From Tessaracoccus palaemonis (GTDB taxonomy: Bacteria; Actinomycetota; Actinomycetes; Propionibacteriales; Propionibacteriaceae): 64,000 bases of DNA. The position numbers were made by a program, and so were the translations under genes. The stretch covers positions 248,001 to 312,000 of the forward strand of contig NZ_CP079216.1 in the NCBI RefSeq assembly GCF_019316905.1, given 5' to 3'. The notes under the pieces are model-generated. The model had not been told where the DNA came from and searched no databases. It was given only the letters and a program-made list of their open reading frames with translations. This document shows, one piece after another, positions 25,852 through 33,406 of the stretch; position 1 is the first letter of the stretch, and each line of letters starts with the position of its first letter.

Positions 25852-27132
25852 TCAGCCGTGGCGGGTCGCACGGGGGATCGTGACCGCGGCCACGACGCCG
25901 AGCAGGACAAGCGCCAGTGCCCCGCCCGCCACCAGCAGAGCGGCGACGGGAAGGGTACGGTCCTCGCGCTGTTCCGGTGTGATCACGGCCTCTGCCGACG
26001 CGCCCGGCTCGGTCGGCGTGAGGGATGCGGGCGTGGCCCCCGTGAGCGCGCGCAGCGGGTTGACGATCCCGTGGCCGATCAACGGGTCCGGCACGCTGGA
26101 GGCCGGCGGATCCGCGGTGGCGATCAGCCGGGCGCGCACCTCGGCGGGCGTGAGCGTCGCGCCGTGCACGTCTCGCTCGTACTGGATCATCAGCGCGACG
26201 ACACCGGAGACGAGCGCGGTCGCGAACGACGTGCCGGTCGCGTCGCCGGTGAAGGCCTGGTCGGAGGAGTCATCGCCGGACGACGGCGCGAGCGCGAGCA
26301 GCCCGCGTCCCGGGGCGCCGACCGCGACCGTGTCGCTCGGGTAGGTCAGCTGGTCACCGGCGTCGGCCGCGTCCGAGGCCCCCACGGAGATCACGCCGGG
26401 GAGCGACGCCGGATAGGCCTCGCCGCCGATGGCCGCGGCCTGGTCCGCATTGCCGGCCGCGGCGACCACGACGATGCCGGCCTCGATGGCGTCGGCGATC
26501 GCCGCGCGGTAGTCGGCGAGGCCTGGGGAGGATGCGCCGACGACCTGCGACAGGTTGATCACGTCGGCACCGTCGGCGATGGCCTGCCGGACGGCGCGCA
26601 CCGTCGCGGAGAGGTCGTCCTGCTCGTCGTCGGGGAGGTCATCCTGCGGCGTGGACCAGCGCAGCGCCCGGTACGCGAGCACCGTCGCTCCGGGGGAGAT
26701 GCCCGCGAAGTTGGTGGCCTCGTTGACCGCGGACCCATCCTCCGCGTGGCCGGCGGCCAGCAGAGAGGCGACGGCGGTGCCGTGGTCGCAGTCGTAGCGG
26801 CCGTCGTCGTCGGTGCCCTCTCCGGAGAGGAGGTCGTAGGTCGTGATGCGGGTGCGGGACCAGTAGCCCGAGTCGTCGGACGCGACGCCGGTGTCGATCA
26901 CGGCGACGCGCACGCCCCTGCCCGTCGCGAGTTCCCAGACCGACTCCATGTCGAGACGCTGCAGCTGCCAGGCGTTGACCAGATCGGCCGCGGGCGTGGG
27001 CTGGGCGGTCCGGCAGAGTCCCTGGTCGAGGGGGACCAGGTCGTCGTCGGCCAGCGCCGGGGCGGCGGGCAGCACGCAGGTGAGCAGCACCGCGACGGCT
27101 GCCGCCACGCCCGACCTCATCCACTGCATCAC
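25852..27132 (-). CDS. mycP: Type VII secretion-associated subtilisin-like protease, mycosin
   Basis: A secreted, membrane-anchored S8 serine protease of the ESX system. It has a signal peptide (about 1-26, ending PALA), then the catalytic triad: Asp in VAVIDTGV (about 71), His in DCDHGTAVASL (about 105) and Ser in TGTSFATALVSG (about 300), with the oxyanion Asn in AAAGNADQ. A C-terminal helix (VAALLVAGGALALVLLGVV) anchors it, as in mycosins. GTG 27132 is favoured because TACCCT ends 7 nt upstream; ATG 27129 and ATG 27120 are alternatives. Mycosins stabilise the ESX membrane complex as well as cleaving substrates. The gene is convergent with eccC with no gap and divergent from pheA. Confidence 0.92.
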   Translation of the reverse strand: MMQWMRSGVAAAVAVLLTCVLPAAPALADDDLVPLDQGLCRTAQPTPAADLVNAWQLQRLDMESVWELATGRGVRVAVIDTGVASDDSGYWSRTRITTYDLLSGEGTDDDGRYDCDHGTAVASLLAAGHAEDGSAVNEATNFAGISPGATVLAYRALRWSTPQDDLPDDEQDDLSATVRAVRQAIADGADVINLSQVVGASSPGLADYRAAIADAIEAGIVVVAAAGNADQAAAIGGEAYPASLPGVISVGASDAADAGDQLTYPSDTVAVGAPGRGLLALAPSSGDDSSDQAFTGDATGTSFATALVSGVVALMIQYERDVHGATLTPAEVRARLIATADPPASSVPDPLIGHGIVNPLRALTGATPASLTPTEPGASAEAVITPEQREDRTLPVAALLVAGGALALVLLGVVAAVTIPRATRHG

Positions 27133-27139
27133 GGCAGCC

Positions 27140-27145
27140 AGGGTA
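27140..27145 (-). promoter_or_regulatory. Candidate leaderless -10 box of mycP
   Basis: TACCCT on the minus strand ends 7 nt before GTG 27132. Confidence 0.4.
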
Positions 27146-27207
27146 GTGGGACGGGGGAGCGCCGTGGACGGATCGGCGGTGCGTGGGCGAGGGCGCGCCG
27201 GATGGGC

Positions 27208-27213
27208 CAGACT
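27208..27213 (+). promoter_or_regulatory. Candidate leaderless -10 box of pheA
   Basis: CAGACT ends 6 nt before GTG 27220. Confidence 0.45.
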
Positions 27214-27219
27214 GGGGGC

Positions 27220-28140
27220 GTGCTCGGATACTTCGGACCCAAGGGGACCTTCACCCACCAGGCGCTGCGGACGGTCAGCAACGACGAGGCCATCGCGTAC
27301 CCCAGCGTCCGCGCCGCGCTTGATGCGGTGCGGGCCGGGGAGGTCCGCGCCGCCGTCGTGCCGATCGAGAACTCGGTCGAGGGCGGGGTGTCCGCGACTC
27401 TCGACGAGCTCATCGCCGGTTCCCCGCTCGCGATCATCGGCGAGATCGTCATCCCCGTCGAGTTCGGACTGTACGCCCGCGAGGAGCTGGAACTCGAGGA
27501 CATCCGGCAGGTGCTGACGCACGGCCACGCGGCGGCCCAGTGTCGCGAGTGGCTCGCCACCCACCTGCCGAACGCGAACATCACCGAGGCCGGCTCGACG
27601 GCGGGCGCCGCGGCCGAGGTCTCCCGGCCGGACTCCCACTACGACGCGGCCGTCAGCGCCCGCGTCGCCGGCCGGCTCTACGGCCTGACGGAGCTGGCCT
27701 ACCAGATCGAGGACAACCCCGGCGCCGTCACGCGGTTCGTGCTCGTCGGGCGGCCGGGACCGCTGCCGGGTCGCACCGGGGCCGACAAGACGACGCTGGT
27801 CGCCTACATGCGCGAGGACCACTCCGGCGCGCTGCTCGAGATCCTGCAGCAGTTCGCCGTCCGCGGCGTGAACCTGAGCCGGATCGAGTCGCGCCCGACC
27901 AAGACCACGCTCGGCTCGTACTGCTTCTCCATCGACGCCGAGGGCCACGCGCACGACCGGCGGATGGCCGAGGCACTCGAGGGGCTGCACCGGATCTGCC
28001 CCACCGTGCACTTCCTCGGCTCCTACCCGCGCGCTGACAAGGTCCGCCCGTCGATCGGCATCGGGTTCAGCGACACGGAGTTCGACGAGGCCTCGTCGTG
28101 GGTCCAGGGCCTCGACCGCGAGACCGCCACCAGGGATTGA
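27220..28140 (+). CDS. pheA: Prephenate dehydratase
   Basis: A 306-residue monofunctional enzyme converting prephenate to phenylpyruvate in phenylalanine synthesis. The catalytic domain begins LGYFGPKGTFTHQAL. VVPIENSVEGGVSATLDEL and DNPGAVTRFVLVG (with the catalytic T-R-F) are family signatures. A C-terminal ACT domain (HSGALLEILQQFAVRGVNLS followed by RIESRP) is the phenylalanine allosteric site. No chorismate mutase domain is fused, as usual in actinobacteria. GTG 27220 is preferred over ATG 27202 because of the CAGACT box 6 nt upstream and because the protein then starts directly at the conserved strand. Confidence 0.95.
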   Translation: MLGYFGPKGTFTHQALRTVSNDEAIAYPSVRAALDAVRAGEVRAAVVPIENSVEGGVSATLDELIAGSPLAIIGEIVIPVEFGLYAREELELEDIRQVLTHGHAAAQCREWLATHLPNANITEAGSTAGAAAEVSRPDSHYDAAVSARVAGRLYGLTELAYQIEDNPGAVTRFVLVGRPGPLPGRTGADKTTLVAYMREDHSGALLEILQQFAVRGVNLSRIESRPTKTTLGSYCFSIDAEGHAHDRRMAEALEGLHRICPTVHFLGSYPRADKVRPSIGIGFSDTEFDEASSWVQGLDRETATRD

Positions 28141-28200
28141 CCCGGTTCCCTGAGCCTGTCGCGGTTCCCTGAGCTCGTCGAAGGGCGCCGAGCCGACCCC

Positions 28201-28521
28201 GGTTCCCTGAGCTCGTCGAAGGGCGTCGAGCGGAGCGAGGCGTGGGCTGGGGTGGGACCCTTCGCTGCGCTCAGGGCGTTTCGACAGGCTCAACGAACCG
28301 GTTCCCTGAGCTCGTCGAAGGGCGCCGAGCGGAGCGAGGCGTGGGCTGGGGTGGGACCCTTCGCTGCGCTCAGGGCGTTTCGACAGGCTCAACGAACCGG
28401 TTCCCTGAGCACTTCGACAAGCTCAGCACAGGCCCCGTCGAAGGGCGCCGAGCGGAGCGAGGCGTGGGCTGGGGTGGGACCCTTCGCTGCGCTCAGGGCG
28501 TTTCGACAGGCTCAACGAACC
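28201..28521. repeat. Three tandem family A repeats with 99-bp period
   Basis: Units start at 28201, 28300 and 28399. The first two are 99 bp and differ at one base or so. The third is 123 bp because of an extra TTCGACAAGCTCAGCACAGG-containing segment near its start. Each has arms of about 40 bp around the centre TGGGCTGGGGTGGGA. The near-identity implies recent tandem duplication. Confidence 0.9.
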
Positions 28522-28619
28522 GGTTCCCTAAGCTCAGCCCCGGTTCCCTGTGCCTGTCGAAGGGCGCCGAGCGGAGCGAGGCGGGCTCCGTGCATGCCGG
28601 CTCCCGACTCTGGGGGTGG

Positions 28620-28690
28620 CGTGCATAACGATGCCCATGTCGTGGGCGCTGGCGCATACGGTCAGCGCTCCCGGTATGGGCATTGTTGTT
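28620..28690. repeat. Family B palindromic element, copy 4
   Basis: It begins CGTGCATAACGATGCCCATG and ends GGGCATTGTTGTTCCC. The terminal GTGC of the right arm is changed to GTTC. It has the same CTCCCGACTCTGGGGG left flank as copies 1 and 2. Confidence 0.85.
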
Positions 28691-28713
28691 CCCGGGTCCT
28701 TGAGGTTGGCCGG

Positions 28714-28836
28714 TTCCCTGAGCACTTCGACAGGCTCAGCACAGGCCCCTTCGAGGGGCGCCGAGCGAAGCGAGGCGTGGGCTGGGGTGGGACCCTTCGC
28801 TTCGCTCAGGGCGTTTCGACAGGCTCAACGAACCGG
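28714..28836. repeat. Family A palindromic repeat, 123-bp variant
   Basis: It matches the third unit of the 28.2-kb array, including the CACTTCGACAGGCTCAGCAC insertion, and is separated from it by B copy 4. Confidence 0.85.
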
Positions 28837-29042
28837 GTCGCCGAGCTTGTCGAGGTGCCCTGAGCGAAGCGAAGGGTCTTGGTGTGGGTGAGGCGACGGA
28901 GCGAGGCGAAGAAGCCGAGATCCGCGTCACCACTGGATTTCGGATAAAGGGTGCTTGTCGGGCGCCGATCCCCTACGCTTCGTCTCGTCCGGGTCGCCAG
29001 TTCCGTCGGCCCTGACACTGCACTGCTTTGGGGGAGGCGGCC

Positions 29043-30554
29043 ATGGGGGAAGTCCATCGCAATGGACGGCGAACAGGCGGGGCGCTGATGGCGCTCATCG
29101 CAGCATTCGCTCTCGTATTCGTCGGCGTCACGTTCTCGGCCGCGGCCGGAACAGTGAAGGTGTCGGGCGCGATTGAGGTCGATGGGGCCCTCCCCGAGAC
29201 CAGGGCGATCGTGATGATCAACGGCGTGGGCAATGACTATGCCGAGGAAAGACACATCACCATCGGCTCGGGCATCACGCCGTGGGATGCCAACATTCCC
29301 GAGGGCACCTACACGTTCGGGCTGATGGCGCCGGGCGCCGGCATCCAGACCTACTACGCCGGCCAGCCGACGCAGGACGACGCCGATCCCGTTGTGGTCG
29401 GCCCCGACGGCCTCGGTCACCTGGACTTCGACACCATCGTCAGCACCGGCTCGAGTATCTCGGGGACCGTCGTCGACATCGGAGGCATGCCGGTCGCGGG
29501 GGCGTATGTACAGCTCGACGGGGTGGACCGCTACACGTACTCGGCTGACGACGGAACCTTCTCCCTCGTCAACCTGCCGCTCGGGTCCTACGTTGTCAGC
29601 ATCCTGGTCGATGACGTCCCCGTCGGAGAGCTCTCCGCGGAGATCCCCGAGGACGGCACCATCGTGACCGACGTCACGATCACCACGACCGTCGTGCCCG
29701 CCCCGACCGAGACCCCGAGTGAGCCGGAGACGACCGCACCCACCGAAGAGCCCACGTTGACCGCGTCGACGCCCACCATCTCGGACACCACCCCGCAGGT
29801 GGGTCAGAAGCTGACGGTCGCGCCAGGCTCCTGGACGAGCGGAACCGCGTTCGCCTACGAGTGGCTGCGCGGGACCACCGTCGTCGGCAAGACGTCGACC
29901 TATACGCCCATCGCCTCCGATCTCGGCAAGACGCTGACGGTCAAGGTCACCGGCACGAAGTCGGGCTACACCTCTGTGACGAAGACCTCCGCGGCAACGA
30001 AGCCGGTCGCGGCGGGCACTCTGAAGACGGCCACCCCGACCATCTCCGGCACGGCCAAGGTGGGCGTCAAGCTGACCGCCAAGGCGGGCAGCTGGACCAG
30101 CGGCACCTCGCTGACCTACCGCTGGTACGCGTCGGGCAAGGCCATCTCCGGGGCGACGAAGTCGACGTTCACGCCCACGGCGACCCAGCTCAACAAGACG
30201 CTGACGGTCAAGGTGACGGGCTCCAGGTCCGGCTACACAGCCGTGGCGAAGACGTCGAAGGCGACCGCCAAGGTCAAGGCCGGCACGCTCACCTCGACCC
30301 CGACGCCGAAGATCTCCGGCACCACCAAGGTGGGGAAGACGGTGACGGCCAAGGCCGGCACCTGGAAGCCGTCGGGCGGCAAGGTGACCTACCAGTGGTA
30401 CCGCGGCGGCTCGAAGATCTCGAAGGCCACCAAGTCGACCTACAAGCTGGTCTCGGCGGACAAGGGCCGCACGATCAAGGTGAAGGTGACCTACACGAAG
30501 TCCGGCTACACCACGGTGTCGAAGACGTCGAAGGCCACCGCGAAGATCAGCTGA
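29043..30554 (+). CDS. Secreted protein with carboxypeptidase-regulatory-like and Ig-like repeat domains
   Basis: A 503-residue exported protein. A signal peptide (about 1-38, LMALIAAFALVFVGVTFSAAAG core) is followed by a beta-rich region and a carboxypeptidase regulatory-like fold (about 138-200, SISGTVVDIGGMPVAGAYVQ... DDGTFSLVNLPLGSY). A Thr/Pro/Glu linker (PAPTETPSEPETTAPTEEPT) and three Ig-like repeats follow, each with PTISGT..VG..LT, TYRWY and SGYT..TKTSK motifs (about 245-330, 332-415, 418-503). The repeats become more Lys-rich toward the C-terminus. No sortase motif or membrane anchor is seen. It is probably a surface-associated binding or structural protein; the ligand is unknown. 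ATG 29043 has GGGGGAGG 7 nt upstream. It overlaps the convergent lipid kinase gene by 8 bp. Confidence 0.82.
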   Translation: MGEVHRNGRRTGGALMALIAAFALVFVGVTFSAAAGTVKVSGAIEVDGALPETRAIVMINGVGNDYAEERHITIGSGITPWDANIPEGTYTFGLMAPGAGIQTYYAGQPTQDDADPVVVGPDGLGHLDFDTIVSTGSSISGTVVDIGGMPVAGAYVQLDGVDRYTYSADDGTFSLVNLPLGSYVVSILVDDVPVGELSAEIPEDGTIVTDVTITTTVVPAPTETPSEPETTAPTEEPTLTASTPTISDTTPQVGQKLTVAPGSWTSGTAFAYEWLRGTTVVGKTSTYTPIASDLGKTLTVKVTGTKSGYTSVTKTSAATKPVAAGTLKTATPTISGTAKVGVKLTAKAGSWTSGTSLTYRWYASGKAISGATKSTFTPTATQLNKTLTVKVTGSRSGYTAVAKTSKATAKVKAGTLTSTPTPKISGTTKVGKTVTAKAGTWKPSGGKVTYQWYRGGSKISKATKSTYKLVSADKGRTIKVKVTYTKSGYTTVSKTSKATAKIS

Positions 30555-32052
30555 GCGACACCCGCACCGCCCCAGGATCGACGGCGACCCTGAGCGACGA
30601 CACGTCGCCCATCAGCTCGCCGTCGATCTGGCATGGCACCGGGGCGGCCGACGTGACCTCGACGGCGCGACCCCGATCCCTTGTCAGCTGCCGGTCCGAC
30701 GTCCGCCCGGCCAGCACCCCGGCGATCATCCGCGCGACGTCCCCCACCCCATCGGGGGAGGCCGTCAGGACATCGACGACCCCGTCGAAGGGTGTCGCGC
30801 CCGGCAGCAATGTGATTCCCTGGTGCAGGTCCGCGACGTTGCCGATCTCGACCAGCGACGCGGCCCCGTCGAGGATCTCCTCCCCATCGACCACCACGCG
30901 CGTCGGCACCGGCCGAGCCGCGATGTGCCGCGCGCCGGCGGCCAGGTAGGCGTACGGCCCGACGCGCCGCTTCCACGTCTCGCTGGTGTCGCGGAGCACC
31001 GCAGCGTCGGCGCCTACCCCCACCATGACCGCGGAGACCTCCGTGCGACCGTCGAGTTCGACGCGCAGCAGGTCGACGGGGGTCGGCGTGCCTTCGAGGG
31101 CGGCGCGCACCGCCGTCGGCAGGTCACGCGGCACGCGGAGGGCGCGCGCGAGCAGGTCGCCGGAGCCGTGCGGGACCAGGCCGAGCGTCGCGGGGGAGTG
31201 CGCGATCGCGGAGCAGGCCGCCCGTTGCGTCCCGTCTCCGCCGACCACCAGCACCAGCTCGGCTCCGGCTGCCAGCGCCGCCTCGCAGGCTGCCGCGCCC
31301 GGCTCCTCCACCGTCGTGGTGTGCCAGCCGACCAGGCTCCAGCCCCGGGCTCCGGCCTCCGCCTCCACGACGCGGCGCAGCAGCCCTGCGTTGCGCACCC
31401 GGACGGGATTGCTGACCACCGCGTACCGCCTCCCAGGCAGTGCAGGCCGCGCGGGCGTGTGCGCGAAGGCGGCCGCGAGCGCGTGCGCGAAGATCCCGAC
31501 GAGGACGCCGGCCACCACGTCGCTGAGGTGGTGCACCCGCAGCAGCAGTCGGGCCACCCCGACCAGCACCGCGAACGCCATCCATGCCGCGGCCCACCAC
31601 CGCGAACGTCGGGGCGGCCAGCGCGCCTCGCGGGCCAGGGCGATGAGCCCGCAGGCCAGGACCGTCGCCGCGGCCGCGTGGCCGGAGGGGAACGACGCGT
31701 CCGACGTCAGGACGCCGAGCCACGGGGTGCTCGGCCGCTCGCGCCCGACCAGCACCTTCAGGACCGTCACGATCGACAGCGACAGCAGCGACGAGGTCAC
31801 GAGCCGGGCGGCAAGCCGGAGGAGGCGCCGTCGGCCCGCCCACAGGGCCACCAGGAGCAGGGCCAGCGTCGGCACGACCGGGTTCGTCGCCCAGGCGAAG
31901 GCCTCGGCGACCCGGCCCCAGGCCGAGCCCTCGGGCAGCGGCGGCCACGGCCACCAGCCGTCGAGCCAGGTCGGGACCCAGCGGGACATGGCGGCCAGCG
32001 CGGCGCCGAGCGCCGCGGCGACCAGGATGCGCCAGGCCCAGCCCCTTGTCAT
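30547..32052 (-). CDS. Fused PAP2 phosphatase and diacylglycerol-kinase-family protein
   Basis: A 501-residue two-domain membrane protein. Residues about 1-200 form a PAP2 lipid phosphatase with several helices and the three motifs: KVLVGRERP, SFPSGH and RLLLRVHHLSDVVAG. Residues about 207-501 form a DAGK catalytic domain with YAVVSNPVRV, the nucleotide motif VVGGDGTQ and GLVPHGSGDLLA (GSGD instead of the usual GTGND), ending in the C-terminal beta domain. One chain thus joins activities that dephosphorylate and phosphorylate lipids, perhaps recycling polyprenyl or diacylglycerol phosphates released during wall-polymer synthesis, which is inference. It follows the MFS gene by 4 bp, so it is co-transcribed with it. 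Confidence 0.87.
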   Translation of the reverse strand: MTRGWAWRILVAAALGAALAAMSRWVPTWLDGWWPWPPLPEGSAWGRVAEAFAWATNPVVPTLALLLVALWAGRRRLLRLAARLVTSSLLSLSIVTVLKVLVGRERPSTPWLGVLTSDASFPSGHAAAATVLACGLIALAREARWPPRRSRWWAAAWMAFAVLVGVARLLLRVHHLSDVVAGVLVGIFAHALAAAFAHTPARPALPGRRYAVVSNPVRVRNAGLLRRVVEAEAGARGWSLVGWHTTTVEEPGAAACEAALAAGAELVLVVGGDGTQRAACSAIAHSPATLGLVPHGSGDLLARALRVPRDLPTAVRAALEGTPTPVDLLRVELDGRTEVSAVMVGVGADAAVLRDTSETWKRRVGPYAYLAAGARHIAARPVPTRVVVDGEEILDGAASLVEIGNVADLHQGITLLPGATPFDGVVDVLTASPDGVGDVARMIAGVLAGRTSDRQLTRDRGRAVEVTSAAPVPCQIDGELMGDVSSLRVAVDPGAVRVSLS

Positions 32053-32056
32053 CTGC

Positions 32057-33247
32057 CTATTCTGGCAGTGGCTGGGGCCGCGGGCGGACGAACAGCCAGG
32101 GGACGACGGCCGCGGCCAGCACGATCCCGCTGACGCCGAAGGCCCAGCCGAAGCCGACCGCGTCGGCGATCGCGCCGGCCAGCAGCGTCCCGGCGATGGA
32201 ACCGAGGTCCGTGGCCATCGAGTACGTCGACAGCGCCTGCCCGCCGTTGCGGTTCGACCCGATCAGGTCGGCGAGCAGCGCCTGCGATGCCGGCGCGATG
32301 AACGCGGCGGAGGCGCCTCCGGCCAGGGACAGGACGAGGAAGAACGGAAGGGTGTCGAACCAGCCGATGGGCGCGGTGACGAGCGCCGCGAACAGCAGCC
32401 CGAGCATGATGAACGGCCGGCGACCGCGACGGTCGACCAGCCGCCCCGTCGCCTGCTGCGTGACCGCGTTGCCGAGCGCGAACAGCGTCAGCGCGATGCC
32501 CGCGGCGGCGGAACCGATCTCCGGGGCGGCCGCCGCGAGCAGCGGAAGCAGCGCGACGCGCACGCCGAAGTTCGTCCAGCCGTTGGCGAAGGCCGTCACC
32601 AGCAGCGCCCGGTACGCGGGCAGCCCGATGGCCTCGGCCAGCCGCATCCGCTCCTGCGGGTCGTCGCCCGTGGGGCGGCCGCCCGGGCCGCCGCGCAGCA
32701 TCACCAGCACCACCAGCACCGCGGCGGCGATGGCGACGGCGTAGATGAAGAAGGGGAGCCGCATGCCGATGCCGGAGAGGAGGGAGCCGAGCGTCGGGCC
32801 CAGGATGTTGCCGAGCAGGAACGCGGTGCCGTAGAGCGACGAGGTCCGGCCACGCTGCGCGGGCGGTGAGAGCCGGACCAGCAGGCCCATCGACGAGACG
32901 GTGAACATCACCGACCCGATGCCCCCGATGCCGCGGAACAGCAGCAGCATCCAGTAGGTGTCGGCGAACCCGCACAGCGCGCTGCTGAGTGCGACGATGG
33001 TGAGGCCGAGCAGGTAGATGCGACGCTCGCCGAAGCGGGAGATCAGCGACCCACCGGCCGGCGCGAACACCAGCCGGACGAACGCGAAGATCGAGACGAT
33101 GGCGGACGCCGCCATGACGCCGACGTCGAAGGACTGCGCGAACTGCGGCAGGATCGGCGCGACCAGCCCGTAGCCCAGGGCGATCAGGAACGCGGCTGCG
33201 ACCAGGATCCAGATCTCCACCGGAACCCTTGTCGACGCACTTCGCAC
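32057..33247 (-). CDS. MFS drug-type exporter
   Basis: A 396-residue major facilitator with about twelve helices. Motif A of the first half appears as GGSLISRFGERRIYLLG. The second half repeats it as GRLVDRRGRRPFIMLG, and GTAFLLGNILGPTLGSLL resembles the motif C of drug/proton antiporters. The substrate is unknown. GTG 33247 is supported by TAGGGT ending 6 nt upstream (leaderless); GTG 33220 with AAGGG upstream is an alternative that would remove nine residues. It shares an operon with the PAP2-DAGK fusion. A 19-bp inverted repeat lies about 40 bp upstream and might bind a regulator. Confidence 0.85.
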   Translation of the reverse strand: MRSASTRVPVEIWILVAAAFLIALGYGLVAPILPQFAQSFDVGVMAASAIVSIFAFVRLVFAPAGGSLISRFGERRIYLLGLTIVALSSALCGFADTYWMLLLFRGIGGIGSVMFTVSSMGLLVRLSPPAQRGRTSSLYGTAFLLGNILGPTLGSLLSGIGMRLPFFIYAVAIAAAVLVVLVMLRGGPGGRPTGDDPQERMRLAEAIGLPAYRALLVTAFANGWTNFGVRVALLPLLAAAAPEIGSAAAGIALTLFALGNAVTQQATGRLVDRRGRRPFIMLGLLFAALVTAPIGWFDTLPFFLVLSLAGGASAAFIAPASQALLADLIGSNRNGGQALSTYSMATDLGSIAGTLLAGAIADAVGFGWAFGVSGIVLAAAVVPWLFVRPRPQPLPE

Positions 33248-33253
33248 CGGCCC

Positions 33254-33259
33254 ACCCTA
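33254..33259 (-). promoter_or_regulatory. Candidate leaderless -10 box of the MFS gene
   Basis: TAGGGT on the minus strand ends 6 nt before GTG 33247. Confidence 0.5.
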
Positions 33260-33286
33260 CGCCCTCCGCCCTCGGCCGCCCGAGGC

Positions 33287-33372
33287 GCGATGAGCACGAC
33301 ACACTTGTCATCGTCGCTGTCAACGGTCACACGGGCGCTTTAGTGCGATGAGCAGTGTGTCGTGCTCATCGC
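33287..33372. repeat. Perfect 19-bp inverted repeat between MFS and serS
   Basis: GCGATGAGCACGACACACT (33287-33305) and its exact reverse complement (33354-33372) are separated by 48 bp. A partial third copy, GCGATGAGCA, lies at 33345-33354. It sits between two outward promoters and ends 22 bp before the serS -10 box. It could be an operator pair or a degenerate mobile palindrome, and is unrelated to families A and B. Confidence 0.8.
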
Positions 33373-33393
33373 GGCCGACGGGGCGGGCGTCGC

Positions 33394-33399
33394 TAGAGT
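33394..33399 (+). promoter_or_regulatory. Candidate leaderless -10 box of serS
   Basis: TAGAGT ends 7 nt before ATG 33407. Confidence 0.5.
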
Positions 33400-33406
33400 A
33401 GGGGCC

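Larger units (their letters stand above)
28141..29042. other. Repeat island between pheA and the Ig-repeat protein
   Basis: A 902-bp gap filled by family A arrays (28141-28545, 28714-28880) and one family B copy. The last 160 bp (28880-29042) are unique and should contain the promoter and leader of the downstream gene; no clear -35/-10 pair was seen there. Frames of up to 203 codons through the array are artefacts of the 99-bp period. Confidence 0.8.

Noticed and set aside
28242-28891. Open frames of 100-200 codons in the repeat island
   Set aside because: They consist of RSEAWAG/FAALRAFRQAQRTGS-type peptides generated by the 99-bp repeat in several frames, with no start signal or homology feature.
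29043-30554. Sortase-anchored protein
   Set aside because: No LPXTG-like motif, hydrophobic stretch or basic tail occurs at the C-terminus.
33248-33406. T-box riboswitch upstream of serS
   Set aside because: No T-box consensus or specifier stem is visible, and the likely start site leaves no leader. The inverted repeat there is not a T-box element.
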